Source of the DNA: Branchiostoma belcheri | Lineage: Eukaryota; Chordata; Leptocardii; Amphioxiformes; Branchiostomatidae | Reading direction: 5' to 3' | DNA length: 64,000 nt | Assembly (NCBI RefSeq): GCF_001625305.1 | Contig: NW_017804043.1 | Coordinates: forward strand, 2,350,406-2,414,405 | Position numbers and translations under genes: made by a program | The notes under the pieces: model-generated | Databases searched by the model: none | Seen by the model: only the letters and a program-made list of their open reading frames with translations | Told to the model about the DNA's origin: nothing | Shown here: piece by piece, positions 27,001 to 39,000 of the stretch | Layout: each line of letters begins with the position of its first letter | Position numbering within the stretch: position 1 is the first letter of the stretch

Positions 27001-30000
27001 ATTTGCCTACAGAAAGGTATGCCTTTCCTGAAATCTCTTGCAATGCTCACCTTCTAACACTAACAGATGATACAAGACTAAAAGTTCACTGTCACCTGCG
27101 GTGACATGTACAACGCAGTAGCTGGATACACCTTTATTTCCTACATATACGACATTGTACATTTGTGTATAAGCATTTTTTTCCCTCAGAATTTTGCTTC
27201 ATGATTTCATCTTGTTGTGCAATGCTCAAAAGTTCTGTTCCAATAACCAGTAAATGAGCTGAGGATCTTGATGCCACAGAAGTTGTGCAGTCTGTACAGT
27301 TAAAAAAAGAGCTTGTAGAAGGCAGTGTTCCGATTATTCAACAGGTTGCCACCACCTTTAAGTGACAGGGCATTCCTCATGCCATCAAAATCACTTTGGC
27401 CGATCCAACCTGAAGTTGAAAATCTGTACGTCACAAAACGACACACCAGCAACAGATGGTTCATAAGCATTTACAGGGTCCCAGGAGGCCACACCGAGAC
27501 ACTGCCGCCTGGGTGACACAGCCCACATCGGCAGCATGCAGGGTTGTTCTTTGAGGCACACAGTACGAGAGCTCTGACCCCCGAAATCTGAGTGTCACTG
27601 ATTGTGTGGGCACTTTTGAAAGCTGCTGTAACCGTGGAAGAAAAGCAGTCACCCCCGCAGGAGACATGGCCTCTAAAGAAGACTGAGAACAACAAGGAAA
27701 ATAAGAAGGCAGAGATGCACTTCCAAGAGTCTTCAAGGAGCAAAAGAGCACAAACTAACACAGAAAAACCAGAGCTAAATAAAGGCCATGTTATGTTGTG
27801 TAGGAAATTAGTGAAATGCAAGGAAAATGTGATAAATAACTGTTTTCCATTCACCATTTGACTGTAGCCTGTGTGGGCAGAAAAGACCTAGACCAAGAAC
27901 ATTGAACAATGCACAAAAAGAAAGACCCAAAGACCATGCTCAGCTCACTGTTAGACTGTCTTGTGAACACAAAAGGAGGTGTGGCCATTCAATGATGTCA
28001 TGTCTAAGCTCTTATTTCAGGACAATTCGTCCTATAGATCATCCTATTGCTACCCCCTTCTTTCCCTGAGATGGAATAGTCGTCTCAACCACAGTCCCAA
28101 GGACTGGTAGAGCAGAAAATTTGCGGGCAGCAGACAGTGGCATAAGTGGCCTTGGAAACTGGCAGACCTGTTAATAAGAAGACATTGGAGCCTTCAAGCA
28201 TGGCGAGGGCTTTCAATCTCCAGACACAACCACTTGCAAAGAAGAGGGACCGAAATTGGAAGAGTTCACCAAGGCACACCGAGGGACTGCTAGCTGAACT
28301 AATAACATTAGGGACTGTTCTACCACACATCACAAACTTTGTGAAAAAGAAACATGTGATTTCCAATTGGACAAAACAAGTACTAAGGGGTGAAAGTAAT
28401 AAGTATTCAGGGGGTGAAAATATTTTATTGAAAATTATGCTTCAGACAGTGGTATGTTAAATTGCTTTGCAGAAAAGTTGTCATTCCTATATGTCATGTA
28501 CTTTTTGTTCCTAACTTTCTGCATCTCCAGAACAATCTAGTAGTTCCTGAAAGAAATAGTGACATTACTGGAGCATGAACTTTCAGAGTCTCAAGTTTAA
28601 AATCCCTGAGGGAACGGAACAAAGACATCAAAGAGAAACAGGAGATTATAACGTCTACTAACAGAACACTGAAGGTCAAAGTGTAACCAAGGTCGACAAG
28701 GCTCCTTAGCCAAACAGATTACCGTGGGGAACATTGCAGAGTTGTTTAAATTTGTCACCATTATCTGCGGTTTAGTGGTTACTCTGACTTTTTTGGGGGG
28801 GAGGAACTTTTTTTTAAATTCTAGTTTATTGGATTGCTACATGTGTCTTTTGTTAGTCTTCGAGGTAAAAAGGATCATGGTCTTATAATAGGAGAGAAAT
28901 GCATGATGGGATACATCCTCCTTGGGTGTTCTCTCCTGGAGGGAAGAGGATTTGTCCGAAGGCAAGAGTTCCGGGCTAGGACAAAATAGTCTGGAAATTC
29001 AGACACAGGGGAGGATTAGATCTAAAGACAGAACATGGAAATACACTCATAGAGTCAGCAGCCAAGCAATTTGCTGTTTCCGGTCTGTTGGATTTGGGCT
29101 CTAGCCACTCTACTCTAGAGCTATAATTCTGAAACCCCATTAACTTAAGTAGCAGTTTCACACTGGTACATTACCATAGTACTTTACTCATACAAACACC
29201 CAGGAAAAAGCTCTTTAGCTACGTAGCAATGAACACGTGAGGACGAACATGGGTAACACAATCCAAAGGCGATCTTAAACTTCAAGTTTCCTCTACTGTG
29301 TGATAATATACAATGTCTGACTCATAAAGCAATAAGATTGGTAAAGTTAGAAAATAACCAAAAGAAAAGTCTACCCTGTAAGATCTGTCACAACAGGTAC
29401 TGTGTTAGGAAGTTGATTTTAATTATTGAGACACTGATAGACTCTGCCTAGATTGGTCCCGAGATACAATCAATCAGATCCGCCAACGAGATGTCATTCT
29501 CAATCAAATGCCTGGCAGCTACACATTTCCCAAAAGAGCAACACTGGGTTTCTTTCTCGTCTCATACAAAGCATTTTCCCGTTCTTTTTACCAGTTTCTG
29601 TGGTGTGGGGTTATACAAGGGGGTGTACATGTATCAATGCCCAAAAGCTATTCATTTTGCCACTCTCAGAGGTACAGTTGGCCTGGCTAATGAAAACAAT
29701 TGGATCTGGAAGGGTCGATCCGGGTTGAGCTGGAATGTTGTACGGCCGGAGTAAGACGGCCTCGGGCCACACACACTCAGTAACAACAGGCTTAGACTTT
29801 GCAGACCTAGGAGATCAACCAACCCAGGCGTAGAAAGGTGGCAAACAAAAAACAACCTCCATGACTTTGACCTTACCGGTATCGCAAGCCGCCCTACAGG
29901 ACATTCTGTTCGAGAAAACTGGATGCCAAGTTTTTCTTGGTTCCACAGAAATAGAAAAATCACAATCACGCATTTCCTACATTTTGCGATGTGAAGGTCA

Positions 30001-33000
30001 ATGCCCTCAAACAAAAACACAGTTCCTATGAAGAAAGAGGTCAACGACCTTGGACTTAAAGCATTTTCATCCATCCAAGTTCTGCCTTTAAACCATGTCA
30101 AATTTTAGGGTACCTCTCCAACTGATTCTGTTGACCCTTAATTCAAAAGAAGCATTTAATCCAAAAGCTTTGAAGTTCCTGCTTCCAGAAATGTTCAGCA
30201 CAGGGACCGGATTGTCCTCGGGGCTGACTGGACCACTGTAGAATTTCCTGACCGACCTACCAAACATTTCCTGCGCCAGGAACAGCTCAACATACATCCA
30301 GGGACGCCTCTCAACAACAGGAAACCCAGCTGCTTCATAACGAGCCATCCAAACCTCAACATTCGGCTCTTATCAAGAGTAATTATGCGGAATCACTGTG
30401 TAAAAATCTTGTTTTTATTTTTTTTTAAGAAGCTTGGCGGGGAAATGGAGCTTCTGTTGCCGGCTACCTTCTCTGGCCAATTAATATCCTTCTTAGGCCG
30501 ATTTCTATGATTTATTCACCCCACAAAAGTCTGGTGGAGACTAATAATGGGCCATCAAAACCTCAACATTCGGCTCTTATCAAGAGTAATTGTGCGGAAT
30601 CACTGTGTGAAAATCTTGTTTTTATTTAGCTAACAAACCATTGCTGGGAAGGAACTCAAAATGCCATGAGCTTTGTTTAATGATGTATACATTTTTTTTT
30701 TTTTTGCTTCAAAGAATGAAGTAAAAATAGAAACTGTTTGTGACAGCTAATTGTAAGCTAATTAATGACCAATTAGTGCCTCCATCTTTATGAAGCCACC
30801 ATGGCAACAGCTATAATTACTGAGAAGACTACTGACATAGCTTGTTTGATACAAATCACAGAAACAGTTATCAATAGCACATAAAGTGTGTTCAAAGTGT
30901 TGTCTGTGTTGGCAGTTTGACAACACACATAGCTCGTCTTTGCCAAAAATAGTCTATTCACTTCCTTGACTTCAGAGAAAACATCATACCTTCTTGCTAT
31001 ATCCTCATTGGGTGTATCATATCCTTCTGACTAAATGTTAGCATGTTTCTGATAGAAAATACAAGGCAACATCCCACCGATACCCCCAGGGCCTTCCCTT
31101 CCATTTTCCTCGTCATCAAAAGAATCTGAGCAACTACATTCACAGATGCATAATCACATCCTGATCATACAAAGAACTGGCACAAGCCTACCGGTAATAG
31201 GTACAGAAACGGAGAAAGAGAAAGGTTAAATGTGGTACATTTTGAGCCAGATGAATGATGACATCTCGTACAAGAAGGATTAGAAAGGTGAGATTGTTGC
31301 AATTAGAGCCTGAAATAACTCACTGTTTGCGGGATATGAAGGGAAATTTTGATGACTACAATTATAGTGTAAACTAAAGGAGGTAGCCATAAAACGAAAT
31401 CATTTCAAGGGAAAACTGAAATTTTAAAACACTAGTACTGACGAAAACAAGGACAGATAGAATCAAGATCAAACTCCAGAGCAAAAGAAATATAAAGCAA
31501 CATCTATTTTGATGTTGTTCTGAAATAACATCTTGAGAAGAAAGCATATGAAAGATATCCTTGTTTCAAGTAAAGAAATAAGAGCCATACAGACCAAAAG
31601 CAAATTTCGAAACCATAGCTTGTAACCAGTATGAAATAAAAGTCCTGTTCTAATTAGAAATAGAAAACAAGATACATATGAAGCCACTCAAAAAGAGGAA
31701 GCATAAACCAAAGAGTAACTGAATCGAGAAGCCGGGAAAAACAATTCTTCGGATCAGAGGAAATAAAGGATTCTTGAGAGCAAATAATCAAGACAGAAGA
31801 TCCATTTCATAGAATACAGCAAAACGAAGGTGGGAAGCATTTTTATATTTCAAAGTGTTAGAATAACAGTCAGTTTTGCATTGTAGGACTAAACATCTAT
31901 TCGGGATCTTTTGTTTCAATTTTTTAGTCTACTAATTGTACAATCAACAGAAAAGGAGATCTAGAGTTATTAGAGATTTAATCAAAGGGTTTAGAAATCT
32001 GAAAGTCCTTGTCAACCAGCTACCCTACTTGTAGAAAAGACAGTAGAGGTGTCATGGCTGCTGAGATCTACACCCAGGAGGAGCGGCATAGAAGGAAGAG
32101 TCTCCCCAGGTCACACCCTGTGTACTTACATTAGCAAAATCCAAACTGATACCGGCCTGACAGTAGCCAAGGCGGCCGAAACCACCCTGGCTGTCTGGAA
32201 TGGGGAACAAAAAAACCACAACAAAGAACATAAATGTTGGTTTACACAGCATGCAACACAGATGGACACATGGCACTGGCACTGGTGGTGAGTGTTACTG
32301 TATCCTGGGGACCAGTCTGGAAAATGTGGTAGAAACATCCGTAGGAAACAGGAGTACCCCCAGTAACCATAACCTTTTAGTTTTACTGCTTTGTCTTGCA
32401 AAAGGTTGGCTTGCGTTTGCAGAAAATCTGGAAAATCTTACATCAAAATATTTGTTTTGTTTTGGTTTTGTTTCATTCAATGTAAGATAAGTTGCAATTT
32501 AAGTGTGCAAAATTAGATTAAAGAATATGCAAATGTTTGCATAATTTGATTGATGGACTATATTAAACAGACAAGGGGGTGAATTGGGATTTCTAAAGTA
32601 AGTGCAGTAACAGGAAAATCCACTGCAATTTTGCCTTCAATAATTTCGAAGTCCTGTTACATTACTTTAAAGACAGATTTCTATCATTGTTGCTAGGGAT
32701 AATAGCAACTGGCTACTTGGGTAGGCTTATATACTGTTATGTTGCCACATAACTTGATGAAATAAACACTGTTCCCGAGGATGTTTCCCAGCCGACATCC
32801 CCCCAGACTGGCCCTGGTCAGGACCTGACTGTACGAGCTGTGAGTACTTACGGGTGAGAAATCTGCACTAAACCCCGCCTGGCAGTAACTAACTTGATTC
32901 CAACCGATATTATTCTCCCAATCTGAGTCAAGCGCTACAGGAGAAACCAGCACAGTTAATGGGTTAAAACTCCTCTCTAAGGGGCTGAAATAAAGATCAC

Positions 33001-36000
33001 CGCAAAAAATATGTGCAAAGTAAGAAAGGAAAAATAAACAGGAAAACAACTAGGCAGCCCTGGCACGCATTCCTTAATAATAAAAGAAAATAGCAAAGAA
33101 AAAAATTAAAGCTAGTATAAGTGAAGCTGCCTTGTTACCCATGCACTAAAGAATTTCATGTGACATGCTTTAATCAAACCAAGCATTAGAAAAAAGTTCT
33201 ACACTACTTAATATATACTATATCACTATCAGTCAGGCATTAGATTCACATTCATGCTAGTTATGTAACTTGACTTAACTGATTACATGCAAAACTACTA
33301 CCTATACATTAATTCCAAGCATTATTCACATTTCCAAGCATACATTACCATCAACATTTTGCAATCTCCACATAGCATTACGATGTAGCATTCATTGTAA
33401 AAGTCATTCCAAAAAGAACTTCCTGAAGGTTGCAGGAATACTTACCCTTCTTGCAGGGGGAATAGTTCCTGATTTGTGAGAAGTTCGCAGCAGCGAGGAA
33501 ACAGTTACCTACAGGCTCCCTCTCCTTAAACGTTTCTGTGTAGTACACATATCGTGGTGCACATGCCTAGGGTAAAATAAAATAAAAAGGTATCTGTTTC
33601 AGAAATAATTTATTAAAGGATAAAAGCATTGATACTTACAAAGAAATTCACTTGGAAGAAGGTAGGAATTAACATCAAACAACACTTAAGAAGACATTTG
33701 GCTGGGATCTCTTTGTCTAGCTAATATTTCAACATTACAACTTATACTTATTTATAGGCTGGGGATGGAACACACCATCATGGCAACAACACAGTAAGTG
33801 TCCTTCAGATTTTCAAAATGGCATTCAAAATGGCATAAATTCGAGACCTACTAAAAATGTTTCATTTTTAAAAGAATTTAAATTGGACCCCATGGGACCA
33901 TTGCTGTCCTGAAAGCTCTAATCTGACAAAGGTACAATTTAGATCAGAGCTCGAGCATTCACTGTACAAACACTTGGGCAGTATAAGATTACTTTAATAA
34001 GTTCTATAATGGATAGAAGGTAATCAGTTTTTCTCTTACAATGACTACATCCTTGGCAGGAGAAGCACTCTTGACGGTGGCTCCGAACCACTGTCCTGAC
34101 TTCTGGTCCTTCGGTAGGATGTTTCCCTCCAGGTCCACTCCTCTGTCATCACCTGGGATTAGACAAATGTTCAAAATTTCTCAGTACAGTTGAATTCCAT
34201 ACATGTGACAACTTCAGAATCTACTAGTATACATGAGGGCCACCTGGCTATTGTGGCCACTGAATGATTGTTTTTTTCATTGACCCATGCATAAAATTGA
34301 TGATAAAGAACCCTGACTACAGTGAGTAACCATTTTCTTCAAGTCCCTTGAGTTGTCACTATAGACAGACTTGGCAGTACTGTTTTTCAAACGCCCAGCA
34401 ATGTGCAATATTGAGTAATATGTTGTTGTTGTTGTTGTTTTGTCCCATTGAACAGCAACAGCAGTCAAACAATGGACCACCAATGCTCCACTTTGAAAAC
34501 TTTATGCTCTTACTCTTAGAAATTATGGTTTTCTCAGTCGGCCGGACTGACTTTGCAGCCACTCCCTCCCAGAGTCTCAGTCGCTGACTTTTCATGAGGG
34601 ACATTCATAATACAAGTTTCAAGTTTTATAATAATGTCTGCTTGATTATTTTCCTTTAGATCCTGTGTAAATAGATATTTTTAAAACGTATGCTTAGCTG
34701 CTTTGTTATCAAAGCCAAACCAAAGAGGTCGGAGAGCTTCGCCAAACTGTCACCGATATGAAAGCCATATGCCTGTCAACAAGTACGCTCTGCCAACGGT
34801 CTTGTCACACATATCTGAAGTTGTAACCTAGTTTATCGGGCCGTCGACAATGTATCAAGAAAGACAGGCTGTCTGAAGTTCCCAGATGTAACTTGTTGGC
34901 ACATTTTTTCTTATCTTCCATGCACAGATAACACGCGTAGAAAATAACGGTGTCAGATGCTCCCGCTCCCTTCCAACTTTTTCAAAAGTCCCAGAGATCA
35001 TAAAAAACAAAACCCAAGAAAATAAATGTAGACTAACTAAACTAAATCTCTTTATACATCAACTATCCATAGTATTAACCAATTTTGAACACTACAAAAG
35101 CAGAAAATATTGATCAAACTTCGTCTGCTATTGAAATCGATTCAATCTTACCGCCATCTTGGAAATCCAAACATTTACTTCCGGCAGTTTTGCTACCAAA
35201 TATGGTCATGCTGACCCACACTGCCTACGTACTTCCGGTGACTTACGTTTTTTTGTCTGGGACATGACGTCACCAATGTTTGGCATTCCCCAACCCACTT
35301 TGACGTCGGAGAGCCAATAATATAGTGTCGCAAAGGGTGTCTTAGAAACACAAAAATGAACCCCTTCGGCCAAAAAGATTGTCCATTCCATAACCTCAAA
35401 AAAAAAAAACCTCAGAAACTAACAAAGATCACAAATTTTGATGAAGAGAGTTTTTGTGTGAGTTCTTTTCTTGTATGTTTTGTTGACTTGTTTGCATACA
35501 ACTTTGCTATAAACATGCAATTGGTTATTCTTCAAAATACAAGTGCTACGGTGCTTAACTATGCCATTTTCTGTTCTATATACGATGAGAAAAATGTAAT
35601 AAAGGCTTTTCAAGCGACCGAAACGGGTTAGTCACTGGCGTAACGGGTTAGTGATAGTGAATAATGCCTTCATGTTGAATGGACAGGAACTTCTCTGGAC
35701 AAGGGTCGTCTGAGCAGGAAAGCAGGACCGATTTTGGCGGAAAAACGAGTGAAATGAAACCGGGAAGTTTCTTCTTCTTTTAATCCAAATAGATTAGTAA
35801 ACATCGCACACGTCACTCGTGCAAAAATGTCAAATTTGGTGTACTTTTCAAGCCTTCCCCGAAGCTAAATACTGTACACATGTAACGTTACATGTATGTC
35901 GTAAAAGAATTTACAAAAAGATTTTCCCTGCCTTCGTTTTATACTAACATCACGTATACATACCTCCGCGAAATGGTGCCTTTTTTGTAGTCTAAAATAT

Positions 36001-39000
36001 TTATCGATTGCCCATTTAAGTCATTTAATTTATTTTCTTAAACAACGTGCCCAAGTACTTCGTGTTTTTTTTAATTCCAACATGTAATCACCAGACGTGG
36101 TGACGGCACACTCAAGTTTTATCAACTTATATTAATGCCGCCACCAACACATGGGACAAATACATGACAGGACAATACTCATTTTCACCTGAGCGAAGTG
36201 AGGAAAGTCGTGTATTTCGTTACATCCGGAAAACACAAATCGTTCACTAAACGCTTGAAGTTGAACCGAACGTTCTATGACCATAACATGAAGGGTGGTA
36301 ACATAATTTCATCGGCAGTCTGAACAAGAGAAAATCCTTTTAGAAGGAATTTTTCACCTAAATCAATTCTGGGTGGTTTCCGCTCAAAAGGTGTTGATAA
36401 CGACTCTGCCACAAATCCTATTTTCATACAAAATTGATGGAACGCCGATATACCCTTGGGAAGGTAACTTGACGGATTATGTATGACTCGGCCCCCTTCC
36501 TTTTTTATCTTCTGATGATCACATAAATATTTAGCGGCTTACGTTCATCATAACTTGATACACTTGTTCATGTGGATATGACAATGCCTTTTCACGGTAT
36601 GTGTGACGTTAATATTTACTCAGAAGCCACCAAATTCTGCATTATCTATTCTTATAATCAGATAGAGGAAATGTCAATTTGCATGAGCTAGTATCACATG
36701 GGCAGCAACTTGAATATCCGGTCATTCTAAGAACATAGGCCTTCATATGATTACTCTCCAAGCAGAGGTTTGGGTTTTGGGGGTATTTTTAGCATGTTTT
36801 TAGGCTTTTTTTATCGGGGTTTCTCTTTTGCACTGAATTTTGTTTTGGTGGGGAAAAAATTCAGTGCAAAAGAGAAACCCCGATAAAAAAAGCCTAAAAA
36901 CACGCTAAAAATACCCCCAAAAACCCAAACCTCTGATTGGAGAGTACATATGATCGTCGACGTCACTAGAGGCATTTCCTATCTTGCCAAGCTCTCTTAT
37001 ATTGATGCCATTCTTTTACATTGTACGTAAGCTGCACTTATCCTTTTAAAGTGGTTTGCAAGTCCACTCAATTTTATCAACAAGTCAAGTTTATCGAAGT
37101 CATGGTAGAGACTAGAAAGACAAACGGAAATGACATCTTTGACATTGTACGTAAGCCGCACTTATCGTTTTAAAGTGGTTTACAAGTCCACTCAAACTTA
37201 TCAAGTTTAGAAACTAGTCAAGTTTATCGAAGTCATGGTAGAGACTAGAAAGACCACGGAAATGACATGTCAAAAACCCGCGGTGTCAACATTCTTTGGC
37301 ATTGTACGTAAGTTTACAACTCTACTCAAGTTTATCAAGTTTATAAACTAGTCAAGTTTATCGAAGTCATGGTAGAGCGCCCACGGAAATGACATGTGAA
37401 AGACTTACCGTCGTTGTCGAAAGGGATGGGTGCGCAGGGGTTGGGTGTGAGGGAAATACTGGTCTTGACGTCACATCGGAACACCGCACCCCCCTCAGTA
37501 ACACCCGGCTGGGCGGTCTGACTTTTGGGGGCTCCCGCCAACAACCTGGGAATTAGAATTAACTCATTAGAACGTCGTAATTATAGATCGAAAAAGTAAC
37601 ACTAGACACAAGGTTGCTTGACAATGTCAGAATCACAGATTTCAACTTGCCTTGTTGCTGAATTTACAAGAAACTTTAATAACACTCCATATGAGATGCT
37701 TCACAGTATCTTCGTTTTTTTTCTGTCACTGATTACAAAGATATTTGACATTTGATAGAAACAAACGGTGCGGCTCAGTGACCCTACGAATTGCAAAAGT
37801 GTCGGTTATCTAGTGGAATTCGACGAACGGAAGAACCCTCCAGCTCCGTAATGTAACGGCGAATTTGCAATTATTTCAATTATTCTGCCACCAAAGACCG
37901 TCCATCTTTCCCCGTGCGCAGAGGGCAGCCCCGTTAGCGGCCCCCCTGTCGGCGCCTTTGTGGCCCTTTTGTGCCCGTTTCTTTAGCGAGTTGGCGCGAG
38001 AGGAGCCGGCCGACAGGTGGTCCGGTAGATGATGCACGACAGGGAACATTCGCGCACAAAGATGGAGCACAAGACAGGCGCCAGGAAAACAGGACAGAGC
38101 CGGGACAAAAACAGAGGTTTGTGAGAGGGACATGGTTCCCTTAGAAACAGGAGAACCAACTAGTTTCCACCAGACTAACAGCGCTGATTCAAAAACGGTA
38201 ATATTTAGGGCCAGGGCTGACTTATGATCCTGGCTAATTATTCTTTTCCGAATTCTACGATCCGTACCCCCACCCCCACCCCTTTGCTCGGAACGCCTAT
38301 GGAGGCTAAGAACCAACCCACAGGTAGATTTGGAAGAGAGGATTGACACTACTCTTCAGAAAATTGTTACGATCTTCCCTGCTGACAACTGCTTGGAGAA
38401 TAAAGAGCATATCGAATCGTCCCTACCAACTACGAACCTTCCCTAGTGACGTATGAATGAAAACTATCATGAAGGGCAAAAATTGGTTCGGAGCCAGCTG
38501 AACTTTTCTATTCGCCCCCGAAAGGAGTTTGCGGCCAGTGGTGGTGAGAACGTGTAGCCGAGCATGTTTAGCAAACACCCCTCAAGACTACCGAAAGGGC
38601 GTCTGTCTCGGGGGATTTACTGTCCCATACGGGGGCATTACTGGGAAAATAAAGAGGATCGTAACAGAAACAACACACGATACGGACACTCGCATTCCGG
38701 AAAAAGTGACCAGAGTCGGTCTCCATGGTATCCCCAATCAACGTACACCGCTAGGAAAACTCTCTGTCATCCGATCCGTCTTTTAAAGTGCCAAACGTAC
38801 AACAGATACGTTTGACATGTTGCTAGTACTTTAGAGTTAAAACTGGTCAACGGGAACCGAAATACTAGTAGCCGTGCGCAGGTGTAGGATAACCCCGCAG
38901 ACGAGAGGTAAAGCTAGAGAAAAACCCATCCACCAATCCCGATGATATTCAAGAAAGGGCATGGCTTTTTTAGACAGGAATAATATAATTCAGAAACGCC

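Larger units (their letters stand above)
26368..32129. other. Gene A intron between exons 5B and 6
   Basis: 5.8 kb. Apart from the 30.3-30.6 kb repeat region and the 86-codon ORF nothing is recognised. I looked for a third exon-5 version on the minus strand and found none. Confidence 0.65.

Noticed and set aside
28146-28460. 104-codon plus-strand ORF and its antisense partner
   Set aside because: No motif, and both strands are equally open, which is expected by chance; no repeat or splice evidence.
29490-29530. Third version of exon 5 for gene A (minus-strand TGCCAGGC similar to the YCQAG codons)
   Set aside because: The frame stops after four residues and there is no donor or acceptor in the right place.
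29652-30101. 149-codon minus-strand ORF
   Set aside because: No recognisable domain; composition like random intronic sequence.
37876-38349. 157-codon minus-strand ORF in gene A intron 1
   Set aside because: GC-rich stretch with low-complexity Gly run, no recognisable motif, no splice context linking it to the flanking exons.
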